A stretch of DNA of 64,000 nucleotides from Flavobacterium degerlachei (GTDB lineage: Bacteria; Bacteroidota; Bacteroidia; Flavobacteriales; Flavobacteriaceae), in contig NZ_FNMV01000003.1 in the NCBI RefSeq assembly GCF_900106645.1, positions 124,001-188,000 of the forward strand, read 5' to 3'. The position numbers were made by a program, and so were the translations under genes. The notes beneath the pieces were generated by a model. The model saw nothing but the letters and a program-made list of their open reading frames with translations. It was not told where the DNA came from and searched no databases. Each line of letters starts with the position of its first letter. Position 1 is the first letter of the stretch. This document shows, piece by piece, positions 1 through 9,062 of the stretch.

Positions 1-158
1 GATTGTGTTTGCAAACAATCTTCCAGAATAGCTTTCGCTTTTTTTAGTCTATGTAAAACAATTACAATAGGCATGCTAATGTCTGCATCCAGTTCCTTTA
101 GAATAGACAGTATTACATTAAAAGAACCAGCGGAGCCTCCAATAATAATCATTTTCAT
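1..158 (-). CDS. cheB: CheB-type protein-glutamate methylesterase, N-terminal part (runs off window)
   Basis: Only about 52 codons are visible. The reverse strand opens with MKMIIIGGSAGS, the glycine-rich start of the CheB methylesterase domain; the serine in GGSAGS is the expected nucleophile. No receiver domain precedes it, so this is a stand-alone esterase domain rather than the REC-CheB of classical chemotaxis. The family removes methyl esters from chemoreceptor glutamates. It starts one base after the cheR stop and follows the hybrid kinase, so the three genes are one transcription unit. No receptors or CheA/CheW are seen, so the pair probably serves the neighbouring kinase instead of a flagellar system; that role is inference. 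Confidence 0.75.
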   Translation of the reverse strand, partial: MKMIIIGGSAGSFNVILSILKELDADISMPIVIVLHRLKKAKAILEDCLQTQ

Positions 159-159
159 A

Positions 160-972
160 TTATTTTATTTTTTGATAAATTTTTTCTCTACTGTCAATAA
201 TTTTAAATTTATCCTGAACTTCACTAAATCGCAATGTCTCTTTATTTCCAAGTGCCAAAAATCCGTGTACTGGCAAACTATCATAAAACAGTTTTAACAC
301 TTTATTTTGCAATTCTTCATCGAAGTAAATTAATACATTCCGACATAAAACAAGCTGGCATTCTTTGAATACTCCATCTGTCACTAAGTTATGTCTAGAA
401 AACAAAATATCTTTTTTAAATTCAGAATTTATAATTGATTTTTGCCCGTCAGAAACGAAATATTGATTCAAAGACTCTTTTCCTCCACATGAAAAGTAAT
501 TGTTTGAATATTCTTTGAAATCTTTATTCGAATAGATTCCTTTCTTTGATTTATCCAATGCATTTGTACTGATGTCTGTGGCATATATTCTTGATTTTTG
601 TAATAAATCCATTTCTTTGAATAGAATGGCAAGAGAATATGTTTCTTCTCCATAGGAACATCCTGCACTCCACACATTAATTTTGGGGTAACTTGCTAGA
701 TAGGTAAAAACATTAGCTATCAATGATTTGAAAAAATCAGGATCTCTAAAAAATTCACTAACATTCACAACAATCTCATTTATAAATGCGTTGAAATTTT
801 CAGGATTATTTATTAACTCATTCTTTAGATGAACAGTTGTAGCCAGCCCTGATAGTTCCATATATCGATTAATACGTCTCAAAAAAGAAGCTCTAGAGTA
901 TCCTTCAAAGTCGTATCCGTATTGTTTTTTTATTATAAAAACTATTTCTTCTAGCTCGTCAAATTCTATCAT
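160..972 (-). CDS. cheR: CheR-type protein-glutamate O-methyltransferase
   Basis: This 270-residue protein has the CheR layout: a small N-terminal helical domain (about 1-75, with RINRYMELSG-like helices) and a SAM-dependent methyltransferase domain with WSAGCSYGEETYSLA as the SAM-binding loop and LVLCRNVLIYFD as the typical late CheR motif. The family transfers methyl groups from SAM to receptor glutamates. The start abuts the stop of the upstream hybrid kinase and the stop lies one base before cheB, which indicates tight translational coupling. No chemotaxis receptors are present in the window. Stand-alone CheR/CheB pairs beside large hybrid kinases are known in non-motile Bacteroidota; the actual methyl acceptor here is unknown. 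Confidence 0.9.
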   Translation of the reverse strand: MIEFDELEEIVFIIKKQYGYDFEGYSRASFLRRINRYMELSGLATTVHLKNELINNPENFNAFINEIVVNVSEFFRDPDFFKSLIANVFTYLASYPKINVWSAGCSYGEETYSLAILFKEMDLLQKSRIYATDISTNALDKSKKGIYSNKDFKEYSNNYFSCGGKESLNQYFVSDGQKSIINSEFKKDILFSRHNLVTDGVFKECQLVLCRNVLIYFDEELQNKVLKLFYDSLPVHGFLALGNKETLRFSEVQDKFKIIDSREKIYQKIK

Positions 973-3900
973 CTATTTATATACCCATATACTGATTAAT
1001 GAAATAAGCTGTTGTATATCAATTGGTTTTGACTGATAATCAGATGCACCTGCATTTAATATTTCCTCCCGATCACCTTTCATTGCTTTTGCTGTGAGGG
1101 CAATAATAGGAAGGTTTTTCCATTTTGGATTTTCTCTTATTTTTTTTGTTGCCTCAAAGCCATCCATTTCCGGCATCATAATATCCATCAGTACAATATC
1201 AATGCTCGTATTCTTTTCTAAAGCTTCAAGCGCTTCGATTCCGTTAAAGGCAGTTAAAATTGACGCTCCTTTTGTCGTTAACGCACTCGAAAGTGCATAT
1301 ATATTTCGAATATCATCATCAACAATCAAAATATTTTTATCCTTAAGAACTTCTCCTCCTAATAAATTTTGTACTGTTTTAGTAACTTTTTTATTTGAAG
1401 TCTCTACTGTATCTAGAAATAATAGTAATTCGTCTTTTAATCTTTCAGTGACATTACTTGTTTTAATCACAATACCATCAGCACTATTTTGCAATTCAAG
1501 TTGCTCTAGATCAGTCAATGATTGTCCTGTATTTACAATTATATTAATCTCATTATTTTTAGAGATTTTTCTAAGCGAAGCTATGTTGGCAATTTTCTTA
1601 GAATCAGGTAAACCAATATCCATAATTGCACAATCTATATCATCATTCATTAAAATATTCTCAGCTTCTTTAAAGGTATGCGCCTGAATACAAATTACAT
1701 TTCTATCGCAATTGTGAATTAGCTCTTTAATTGAATAATTAAGACTGACATCATCTTCTAAAATCAATACTTTTTTAAATACATTATTAATCTGAATATC
1801 AATCGATTCAAAAGCGCTTTTTAATTTATCTGTCGTTATTGGTTTAATTAAAAAATCAAAAGCCCCCATTTCTTTAGCTAATTTTTCTCTATTCATTCCT
1901 GACATTACATGTACAGGAATGTGCTGCAATTCTTTATCTTCTTTTAACCATTTTAGAACTGTCCAGCCATCTATTCCAGGTAATTTCATATCTAGGATGA
2001 TTGCTTTTGGTTTGTACTTTTTAGCATATTGAAAACCTGTTTCCCCTTGATAAGCAACTATTGCTTTAAATCCATTGTCATGCGCTAGCTGCAATAATAC
2101 ATCTGCAAATGAAACATCATCTTCAATTATCAAAATTGTTTTATCATCAACTGAAACTAAATTCCGATCATCTTTAAGATTTTCAGATAAATCTAAAACG
2201 GCATCCGATGGTCTAACAGTTTCAACTCTATTTAAACCCATATTATTATCAGCTGTAGAACTTGATTCAGCACGATCTAAATTACCCTCTTGGAATTTCG
2301 CAGGAATATGAACACTAAAAATACTTCCTTTGCTCAGCTCACTTTCAAACTTAACTTCACCCCCTAATAACACAGCCAATTCTTTAGAAATAAACAAACC
2401 TAAGCCTGTACCTCCATATTTTCTGCTAGTAGAACTATCTGCTTGCTGAAAAGTTTGAAATAATTTCTTTTTATTCTCGTCAGAAATTCCAATTCCATTG
2501 TCTTCAATATAAACAGATAAAATCTCCTTTGATTTCAGTTTCGCTAAAGCTTCTGAAGCAAAATCATTCTTATCTAGACTAGATGAAAAACGCAGAGAAA
2601 CTTTTCCGTTTTCTGGAGTGAACTTTAATGCATTAGACAAAAAGTTTTTAAGAATCTGTTCTAGCTTTCCTATATCTGTATATAGTATCCTTGGACAATC
2701 TTCAGAAATAGTGGTAATAAACTCAATATTTTTCTTTTCCATTTGGGCTCTAAATAAGCCATCCATATCAGAATAAATTCTTTCAACGATAGAATCTTCC
2801 GAATAAATTTCAACTTTACCAGCTTCAATTTTCGAAATATCTAAAATATCAGTAATTAGATTTAATAGGTCTTTACCAGAAGAGTTGATAACAGAGAGGT
2901 TGTCAATTTGAGGATCGGTTAAATTACCTAAATTATTTTCCTTTAAAAGTTCCGAAAGTATTAAAATACTATTCAAAGGGGTTCTTAATTCATGAGACAT
3001 ATTAGCTAAAAACTCCGACTTATATTTACTAGCTTGACCAATTTCATCTGCTTTTACATTTAATTCTTCTTGAGCAATAAGCAGTTCCTCATTTTTAATA
3101 TTAACTTCATGGTTTTTATTCTCAAGCTCACGGCCTTTTTCTTCGAGATAGGCGTTCGTCTGTTCTAATTCAGAGGCTTGATTTCTAAGCTCTTCCTCTG
3201 ATTGTTGTAACAGCATGGATTGCTTGTTTAATTCTTCATTACTTTGTCGAAGTTCTTCTTCCTGTACTTGAAGAATACTGTTTTTACGATTTATTTCATT
3301 AACCGAAGCTTTTAGCTCTTCGTTACGAATAAACACCTCAATAGCACTTCCTATGGATTCAGAAGTAGTGTTTAAAAGTATTTTATGATTTTCATTAAAA
3401 TTTATAAGAGATCCAATCTCGATAACACCAATTACTGTGTTCTTATAAGAAATAGGTGTAATTAATACATTAAAATATGGAGACTCTCCCAGGGATGATG
3501 ATAAATAAGAGTAACTATTAGGCAAATCATTCAAGCAATTTTGCTCTCCTGATTTAGCAACTTCTCCTACTAAACCTTCTCCCATCTTAATAACTTTAGG
3601 AGTGTTTTTATGATCAGCATATCCCCCAATTTTATTAAGTTGCTTTTTATTTTCAGATGAATTAATAATATAAAAATTGGACTGACAACCTTGAGTTTGT
3701 TCTACAAGTGTTTGACAAAGATTCTTTCCAAAATCTTCTAAATCTTTGGATTCTAAAACGGAATAATTTATTGCGCTAATACTTTCCTTCATTTTATTAA
3801 TCTCCGAGGACTCTTTATCCATCCTTTTCAATTCCAGAGACATTGTATTCATTGACTTATTAAGCGTATCATTTTGACTTCGCAGATTAATTTTTGTTCC

Positions 3901-5028
3901 GTAATGACCTGAACTAATTTTTGAAGCTAAATCAAACTGTTCCTTCATTCCATCCAGCAACTGACTGAAGGAATTACTGATATCTACAAATTCTGAATTA
4001 CCTGAAAAAGTAGGATTACGAATAATTTTTCCTTGTGATATCTTCTTTATGGTCGAAGACATTAACTTGAGGGAACCAGATAGCCTATTTACTAGTTTAA
4101 ATAATAAAACAAAAGTCACTATTAAAAACAGTAATAATATAGAAATCAAAACTGTCACATTTATTAATGCAGATTGCTTTTCGCCATTAACATAATTTTG
4201 AATGTACTGTAAGTTTTCTTTCTCTAATTCCTTAATTTTATTAATTATTTCCCCCGATTCTTTCCACCATATTGTAGGTGCCAGTACATATCGATTTTCT
4301 ACTACTTTATACGTATTAAGATTAAAGTCTGTTAATTCTTTAGAATCTTTAAATTGAATTAAGCCTTTATTGACATCGTCCAATTCAAAATTCATTAATC
4401 TAAAATTGACTTTGCTTTCAAATGTTTTTGCATCATAATAATATTCCAATAATAAATTATCCTTTTTTTTATCAATCAGCGTTTGTAAAACGACCCCTCT
4501 CTTTAATAAAGCAGCCCTTTTTATGAGTACAAAATTTAAATAATTATTTGCGAGTATGGCGACATTAGAGGATCTGCAATTAATTACTTCTCTTTCGATT
4601 AGATTAATTATCGACTCATTGATATTTGTGTATTTTATAAAAGAAGTTACTGGTGTTTCAATCTTATTATCTATATTTTCATGAAGATTGATTATGGAAC
4701 TCTGTAGTTTTTTAAGATTCTTTGATATTACCGTATCTTTGATATGCGTTCTTAAAAACCAGTCCTCCGTTTTTTGTTTATTTTCCAGAAATACTTTTCT
4801 TTTTGAATTGTCAAAAAACGAGTAATTACTTAATGTTCTTTCATTACCAATCAATTCTATACCTTCTGAAAGGATAGCAATATTATTAATATTTTCAAGA
4901 CTACCTTCAGTATTCTTATATTCTTCTAAAGAGAAATTTATATTTGATACAGTGATGTAAATTAGACCCGAAAACGGAATCAATAAAATTAATATTAACT
5001 GATACTTAATTGATGATTTATTCCACAT
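973..5028 (-). CDS. Membrane hybrid sensor histidine kinase with HAMP, GAF and three receiver domains
   Basis: The protein has 1351 residues. The order is TM1 (about 9-28), a mostly helical extracytoplasmic sensor (30-285) that resembles NIT-type nitrate/nitrite sensors only in general layout, TM2 (about 287-311), HAMP (about 312-365), GAF (about 420-570), a long glutamate-rich coiled coil (570-665), HisKA with phospho-accepting His679 in ANMSHELRTPL, and HATPase_c with DNGIGIS and GGTGLGLFIS. Three receivers follow with acceptor aspartates near 1013, 1137 and 1282; the middle one is the most divergent. The architecture resembles kinases coupled to CheB/CheR. Its stop abuts the cheR start, so kinase, methyltransferase and methylesterase are co-transcribed. 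The stimulus is unknown. Confidence 0.9.
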   Translation of the reverse strand: MWNKSSIKYQLILILLIPFSGLIYITVSNINFSLEEYKNTEGSLENINNIAILSEGIELIGNERTLSNYSFFDNSKRKVFLENKQKTEDWFLRTHIKDTVISKNLKKLQSSIINLHENIDNKIETPVTSFIKYTNINESIINLIEREVINCRSSNVAILANNYLNFVLIKRAALLKRGVVLQTLIDKKKDNLLLEYYYDAKTFESKVNFRLMNFELDDVNKGLIQFKDSKELTDFNLNTYKVVENRYVLAPTIWWKESGEIINKIKELEKENLQYIQNYVNGEKQSALINVTVLISILLLFLIVTFVLLFKLVNRLSGSLKLMSSTIKKISQGKIIRNPTFSGNSEFVDISNSFSQLLDGMKEQFDLASKISSGHYGTKINLRSQNDTLNKSMNTMSLELKRMDKESSEINKMKESISAINYSVLESKDLEDFGKNLCQTLVEQTQGCQSNFYIINSSENKKQLNKIGGYADHKNTPKVIKMGEGLVGEVAKSGEQNCLNDLPNSYSYLSSSLGESPYFNVLITPISYKNTVIGVIEIGSLINFNENHKILLNTTSESIGSAIEVFIRNEELKASVNEINRKNSILQVQEEELRQSNEELNKQSMLLQQSEEELRNQASELEQTNAYLEEKGRELENKNHEVNIKNEELLIAQEELNVKADEIGQASKYKSEFLANMSHELRTPLNSILILSELLKENNLGNLTDPQIDNLSVINSSGKDLLNLITDILDISKIEAGKVEIYSEDSIVERIYSDMDGLFRAQMEKKNIEFITTISEDCPRILYTDIGKLEQILKNFLSNALKFTPENGKVSLRFSSSLDKNDFASEALAKLKSKEILSVYIEDNGIGISDENKKKLFQTFQQADSSTSRKYGGTGLGLFISKELAVLLGGEVKFESELSKGSIFSVHIPAKFQEGNLDRAESSSTADNNMGLNRVETVRPSDAVLDLSENLKDDRNLVSVDDKTILIIEDDVSFADVLLQLAHDNGFKAIVAYQGETGFQYAKKYKPKAIILDMKLPGIDGWTVLKWLKEDKELQHIPVHVMSGMNREKLAKEMGAFDFLIKPITTDKLKSAFESIDIQINNVFKKVLILEDDVSLNYSIKELIHNCDRNVICIQAHTFKEAENILMNDDIDCAIMDIGLPDSKKIANIASLRKISKNNEINIIVNTGQSLTDLEQLELQNSADGIVIKTSNVTERLKDELLLFLDTVETSNKKVTKTVQNLLGGEVLKDKNILIVDDDIRNIYALSSALTTKGASILTAFNGIEALEALEKNTSIDIVLMDIMMPEMDGFEATKKIRENPKWKNLPIIALTAKAMKGDREEILNAGASDYQSKPIDIQQLISLISIWVYK

Positions 5029-5071
5029 TTAACTATTGATTTATTTTTTAAATATACTATTATAACCAAAA

Positions 5072-5097
5072 AAAACACTATTTACATAGTGTTTTTT
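5072..5097 (-). terminator. Intrinsic terminator between the small membrane protein and the hybrid kinase
   Basis: A 9-bp perfect stem (5072-5080 with 5087-5095) has a 6-nt loop. It is followed on the minus strand by a run of T. It lies directly after the gene ending at 5127 and before the kinase start, so it should separate the two units. Confidence 0.75.
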
Positions 5098-5126
5098 ATT
5101 AAACATATTTTTACATATTGATTGCT

Positions 5127-5309
5127 CTAAAGCCTTCCTTTTAGCGAACTAAAAACCCAAGCATTTGCAAGGAATCCAACCCCAACAGCAGCAAATCCCC
5201 ATCCGGAAACATCGCTATACCTGAAAGCACCAAGTCCTATTAAAAGTAATCCCATTATAATCATTATAAAAGTTGCCCATCCAAGGACAGTATTCTTATT
5301 CATTCCCAT
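5127..5309 (-). CDS. CAL67264-type small membrane protein
   Basis: This is a 60-residue protein starting MGMNKNTVLGWATFIM. It has two hydrophobic segments (about 8-26 and 33-50) and a short basic C-terminus ending KGRL. The tryptophan- and glycine-rich pattern with ALGAFRY resembles a small conserved family of Flavobacteriaceae named CAL67264; this is from memory, not a search. No function is known for the family. The reading frame extends upstream to 5336, but the start at 5309 matches the family N-terminus and puts a short positive region before the first helix; 5303 is an alternative start. A terminator follows at once, so it is either a single gene or the last gene after holA, which ends 46 bp upstream. 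Confidence 0.6.
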   Translation of the reverse strand: MGMNKNTVLGWATFIMIIMGLLLIGLGAFRYSDVSGWGFAAVGVGFLANAWVFSSLKGRL

Positions 5310-5355
5310 GATTGTGCCATATTTTATGAACTGCAAATATCGATAATTTTAACCT

Positions 5356-6360
5356 CTAATTGAAAATATTATAGAGCATTTCTCGCAATAAATCGGAATT
5401 TGACATTGCATTTGCCCCAACTCCTTTGCTTTTTACATCTATATCCCTTAGTGAAGCCACTATTTGACTTACCTTTCTCATAGGATAATTCTTTAGTGCC
5501 ACGTCATATTCTTTTATAAAAAAAGGATTAATTCCTATAACAGAGGCAACATTCTTTGGGTTCCTGTCTTTTAATCCATGGTACTTTAGCAATTGAATAA
5601 AGAATCCAAAAACCAAACTCGTGGTAACCACCATTGGGTTTTCTTTTGCATTATTCGCGAAATTCTCCGCAATGGTATAGGCTTTAAGTTGGTTGCGCTC
5701 CCCTATCGCCTTTCTAAGTTCAAACACATTAAAATCCTTACTGAAACCTATATTTTCCTCAATATCTTTTGCTGTAATTACACTTCCCTTGGGCAGTACA
5801 ATTTGCAATTTTTCAAGTTCATTGTTTATTTTTCCCAAATTATTACCTAAAAACTCAACTAGCATCGCATTTGCTTTAGGTTCTATAGTATATTTTTTAT
5901 TGGCTAATATCCTTTTTATCCAATCTCCAACCTGATTTTCGTACAGCTTTTTACTTTCGTATACTAATCCCGACTTCGCTAATAACTTGGTCGATTTTTT
6001 ACGTTTATCAAGCGTTTTGTATTTATAACAAATTACCAAAACGGTTGTTAGCATAGGGTTTTCAGCATAACTCTCCAGTTTGTCTATAGTTCGACTCAGA
6101 TCCTGCGCTTCTTTAACAATTACCACCTGACGTTCAGCCATCATTGGGTATCGTTTGGCTGTCGAAACTACATCTTCAATTGTTACGTCCCTACCATATA
6201 ATACAGTTTGATTGAATCCTTTTTCTTCTTCAGACAATACATTTTTTTCTATATAATCAGAAATGATATCGATGTAATAGGCTTCCTCTCCCATCAGGAA
6301 ATAAATCGGTTTGATGTTGCCGCCTTTTATGTCACTTAAAATCTTAATTACCTCGTCCAT
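5356..6360 (-). CDS. holA: DNA polymerase III subunit delta
   Basis: The 334-residue protein matches HolA, the clamp-loader subunit that opens the beta sliding clamp. The N-terminal domain has the family signature IYFLMGEEAYYIDII. The middle carries the helical lid region (LVEFLGNNLGKINNELEKL) and the C-terminal collar domain follows (NPFFIKEYDVALKNYP, then the Arg/Asp-rich end). Length is normal for the family. It is transcribed divergently from the HsdR-N-like gene at 6437, with under 80 bp between the starts, so both promoters are close together. A housekeeping role in replication is secure from the family. Confidence 0.93.
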   Translation of the reverse strand: MDEVIKILSDIKGGNIKPIYFLMGEEAYYIDIISDYIEKNVLSEEEKGFNQTVLYGRDVTIEDVVSTAKRYPMMAERQVVIVKEAQDLSRTIDKLESYAENPMLTTVLVICYKYKTLDKRKKSTKLLAKSGLVYESKKLYENQVGDWIKRILANKKYTIEPKANAMLVEFLGNNLGKINNELEKLQIVLPKGSVITAKDIEENIGFSKDFNVFELRKAIGERNQLKAYTIAENFANNAKENPMVVTTSLVFGFFIQLLKYHGLKDRNPKNVASVIGINPFFIKEYDVALKNYPMRKVSQIVASLRDIDVKSKGVGANAMSNSDLLREMLYNIFN

Positions 6361-6400
6361 ATTTTTGATTTAAAGCTTAAAGTTTAAAGTTGGTCTCAAC

Positions 6401-6432
6401 TTGCTAAACTTTAAACTAAATAACTATTTTTG
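6401..6432 (+). promoter_or_regulatory. Bacteroidota-type promoter for the HsdR-N-like gene
   Basis: TTG at 6401-6403 is spaced 21 bp from the -7 element TATTTTTG (6425-6432). The predicted transcript start falls almost on the ATG at 6437, so the mRNA may be leaderless. This also argues against the longer open frame starting at 6401. Confidence 0.55.
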
Positions 6433-6436
6433 CTTC

Positions 6437-6883
6437 ATGCAAAAACTGAATTTTTATTCTTATTCTTTTCGCTTCAAAAATAGCGAAAATAAAGTGTCTA
6501 TTTTTGATGAAATCAGGAAAAAATTTATCATTCTAACACCAGAGGAATGGGTTCGACAGCATGTTGTAAAGTTCTTATTAGAAGAAAAAAACTACCCTAA
6601 GTCCCATATAAATGTAGAAAAAGTTCTAAAAGTCAACGGATTGCGCAAGAGATACGATGTGGTGGTTTATAATCCTGACGGTTCCATTTTTATCTTAGTC
6701 GAATGTAAAGCACCCGAAATAAAAATCGCACAAGCGACCTTTGACCAAATTGCACGCTACAATATGACCTTAGATGCACAATTTTTAATGGTCACCAACG
6801 GTTTAGATCATTACTTTTGCCAAATGGATTTTGAAAATGAAAAATATCAATTTCTTGCAAATCTTCCCAATTATACTACCTAA
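6437..6883 (+). CDS. Orphan HsdR N-terminal domain (PD-(D/E)XK nuclease-fold) protein
   Basis: This 148-residue protein consists of only the N-terminal nuclease domain of type I restriction R subunits. The catalytic set looks intact: an aspartate in RKRYDVVVY followed by VECKAP as the E-x-K motif. A conserved TPEEWVRQHVV helix precedes it. There is no helicase domain and no hsdM or hsdS nearby, so it is not part of a type I system here. Such short HsdR-N proteins are widespread single genes in Bacteroidota and may be housekeeping. It is followed after 9 bp by a glycosyltransferase gene and is probably co-transcribed with it. The start is set by the promoter position. Confidence 0.8.
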   Translation: MQKLNFYSYSFRFKNSENKVSIFDEIRKKFIILTPEEWVRQHVVKFLLEEKNYPKSHINVEKVLKVNGLRKRYDVVVYNPDGSIFILVECKAPEIKIAQATFDQIARYNMTLDAQFLMVTNGLDHYFCQMDFENEKYQFLANLPNYTT

Positions 6884-6892
6884 ATCAACAAA

Positions 6893-7879
6893 ATGAAAAT
6901 AGCAGTCGTTATCCTCAATTGGAACGGAGTTACTTTACTAGAACAATTTTTACCATCAATACTACAGTTTTCGTCTGAAGCAATTGTCTATGTTGCTGAC
7001 AATGCTTCCACAGACAATTCCATTTCATTTGTAACGGCTCATTTCCCGACGGTACAAATTGTAAAAAACGACAGTAACTTTGGCTTTGCGCAGGGATACA
7101 ATGAGGCCCTAAAGCACATTGATGCTGATATCTTCGCCTTGGTCAATTCAGATATTGAAGTAACCGAAAACTGGCTTGTACCAATCATTGAAACTTTTGA
7201 AAAAGAATCACGGATAGCAATTATCCAACCTAAGATATTAGATTATAAGAATAAGGACTATTTTGAATATGCAGGAGCTGCAGGTGGATTCATTGATAAA
7301 TATGGTTATCCCTATTGTCGCGGACGCATTTTTGAAACAGTAGAAAAAGACAAAGGACAGTATGATGATGATTGTGAGATCTTCTGGGCATCAGGAGCTT
7401 GTTTTTTCATAAGAAGTTCTGTTTATAAGGAATTAAAAGGTTTTGATGATGATTTTTTTGCCCATCAGGAAGAGATAGATTTATGCTGGCGTGCCGTAAA
7501 TAAAGGATATGGAATAAAATACAATCATAAATCAGTGGTATACCATGTAGGCGGGGCTACATTGCAGCAAGGCAATCCTAAGAAAACGTTCTTGAATTTC
7601 AGAAACTCATTGTTAATGTTAACCAAAAATTTACCCAAGGAAAAGTTATATTTAGTTCTATTTTCCCGAATGCTACTAGACGGCCTAGCAGGAATTCAAT
7701 TTATTTTTAAAGGAAAATTTTCTCATTTCACGGCTATTTTAAAAGCACATGCGTCTTTTTATAGTTTATTATCAAATACTTACAAGAAAAGAGGACTTTT
7801 TCAGTCAAAAAAATACTACAATACCAAAAGTATCGTTTATAACTATTACCTCAAGGCTGGCAAGGTATTTGTTAAGTAA
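6893..7879 (+). CDS. Family 2 glycosyltransferase (rhamnosyltransferase-like)
   Basis: The 328-residue protein begins with a GT-A fold: VVILNWNG, then VADNASTDNS (nucleotide-sugar binding) and ALVNSDIEV (metal-binding D region). Later FFAHQEEIDLCWRA carries the family ED-type acceptor motif. The C-terminal 80 residues are hydrophobic and basic and probably associate with the inner membrane. The closest characterised group is the rhamnosyl or GlcNAc transferases of surface polysaccharide synthesis; donor and acceptor cannot be told from sequence. It lies 9 bp after the HsdR-N-like gene. No other polysaccharide genes are near, so it looks like an isolated single transferase. Confidence 0.85.
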   Translation: MKIAVVILNWNGVTLLEQFLPSILQFSSEAIVYVADNASTDNSISFVTAHFPTVQIVKNDSNFGFAQGYNEALKHIDADIFALVNSDIEVTENWLVPIIETFEKESRIAIIQPKILDYKNKDYFEYAGAAGGFIDKYGYPYCRGRIFETVEKDKGQYDDDCEIFWASGACFFIRSSVYKELKGFDDDFFAHQEEIDLCWRAVNKGYGIKYNHKSVVYHVGGATLQQGNPKKTFLNFRNSLLMLTKNLPKEKLYLVLFSRMLLDGLAGIQFIFKGKFSHFTAILKAHASFYSLLSNTYKKRGLFQSKKYYNTKSIVYNYYLKAGKVFVK

Positions 7880-7920
7880 TTTTAACAGTAATTTATATCA
7901 AATATTTAATCATTAAAAAC

Positions 7921-7928
7921 TAACTTTG
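7921..7928 (+). promoter_or_regulatory. -7 promoter element of the OmpA-like gene
   Basis: TAACTTTG fits TAnnTTTG and lies 25 bp before the ATG at 7953. No clear -33 TTTG is seen upstream. Confidence 0.5.
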
Positions 7929-7952
7929 CACTTGAACCTAACAAAAAAATCT

Positions 7953-8786
7953 ATGAAAAAAATTGTAATTGCATTATCGGTTCTAGCACTTTTGAGCTCT
8001 TGTGTTTCTAAAAAGAAATACACTGATTTAGAAGCTAGAAACAAGGAAACACAAGATCTATTGAACAGTTGTACTGTAAAATTAAACTCATGCCTAGAAG
8101 AGAAAGCAGGGCTTACAGCAACAGTTGCAGGTTTAAAAGATCACAACCAAACTCTTATCAGCACATCTAAAGACATGACCATATTGACTGCGAAAGGTGC
8201 AGATAATATAGAAAAAGCATTAGAGTCTATCAAAGAGAAAGATTTAAAAATTACTAGAATGCAAGATGCATTAACTAAAAAAGACAGTGTTACACTTGCT
8301 TTAGTTACTAGCTTGAAAAGTTCAGTAGGATTAAATGATCCAGATATTGAAATTAATGTCGAAAAAGGAGTTGTGTTTATCTCAATTGCTGATAAATTAT
8401 TATTTAAAACTGGAAGCTACGTTGTATCTGATAGAGCAAAAGCAGTTTTATCTAAAGTTGCAAAAGTAGTTAACGACAAACCAGATTTCGAATGTATGGT
8501 TGAAGGACATACTGATAGCGTTCCTTACATTGGAAACGGTGTTTTACTTGACAACTGGGATTTAAGTGTAAAACGTTCTACTTCTATCATTAGAGTGCTA
8601 ACAGATGAATTGAAAGTAAATCCAGCGCAATTGATTGCTGCAGGAAGAAGCTCATACATTCCTTTGGTTGCTAACGATTCTGCAGAGAACAGAGCTCGTA
8701 ACAGAAGAACTCGTATTGTTGTATTGCCTAAAATCGATCAATTCTACGATATGATTGAAAAAGAAATGAAAAAACAAAAACAATAG
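7953..8786 (+). CDS. OmpA-family outer-membrane lipoprotein
   Basis: The 277-residue protein starts with a lipoprotein signal (MKKIVIALSVLALLSSC; the lipidated cysteine is residue 17). A helical coiled region follows (about 25-120, repeated E/K/N). The C-terminal OmpA domain (about 145-265) has MVEGHTDSVPY and NRARNRRTRI, where the Asp and Arg bind diaminopimelate of peptidoglycan. It therefore tethers the outer membrane to the cell wall. The signal peptide and the promoter just upstream decide the start at 7953 over an upstream frame extension. Monocistronic with a strong terminator 27 bp after the stop. Confidence 0.88.
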   Translation: MKKIVIALSVLALLSSCVSKKKYTDLEARNKETQDLLNSCTVKLNSCLEEKAGLTATVAGLKDHNQTLISTSKDMTILTAKGADNIEKALESIKEKDLKITRMQDALTKKDSVTLALVTSLKSSVGLNDPDIEINVEKGVVFISIADKLLFKTGSYVVSDRAKAVLSKVAKVVNDKPDFECMVEGHTDSVPYIGNGVLLDNWDLSVKRSTSIIRVLTDELKVNPAQLIAAGRSSYIPLVANDSAENRARNRRTRIVVLPKIDQFYDMIEKEMKKQKQ

Positions 8787-8812
8787 TTTTTAACTTCATT
8801 TTTGATATAAAT

Positions 8813-8843
8813 AAAAACGTCTCGATATTCGAGACGTTTTTTT
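8813..8843 (+). terminator. Intrinsic terminator of the OmpA-like gene
   Basis: A 13-bp stem (8813-8825 with 8829-8841) has a 3-nt loop and a T run on the plus strand. Confidence 0.85.
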
Positions 8844-8896
8844 ATATCCAGTATTTTCTTCTTTGAATATACTTCTGCTAAATTGTTTAAAAAGAA

Positions 8897-8922
8897 AAAG
8901 CAGGTCAATTGACCTGCTTTTA
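8897..8922 (-). terminator. Terminator of the tsaC-uvrD unit
   Basis: This is a perfect 26-bp palindrome whose minus strand is followed by a T-rich run (TTTTTCTTTTT). It sits 140 bp past the tsaC stop and faces the OmpA terminator. Confidence 0.7.
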
Positions 8923-9062
8923 TGCATCCTTAATTTTTTATTAATAACCAATTAAATATTTATTAAGAACGACATGCTATATGTAAATAAATTCTTATTC
9001 TATTTTAAGCGAAAATAATAATTATTTTAATGTAAACAACAATTAAGCCAAAAATTACGATA

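Noticed and set aside
1094..1687. Plus-strand frame of 197 codons opposite the hybrid kinase
   Set aside because: It is the complement of the receiver domains, whose motifs are all intact on the minus strand.
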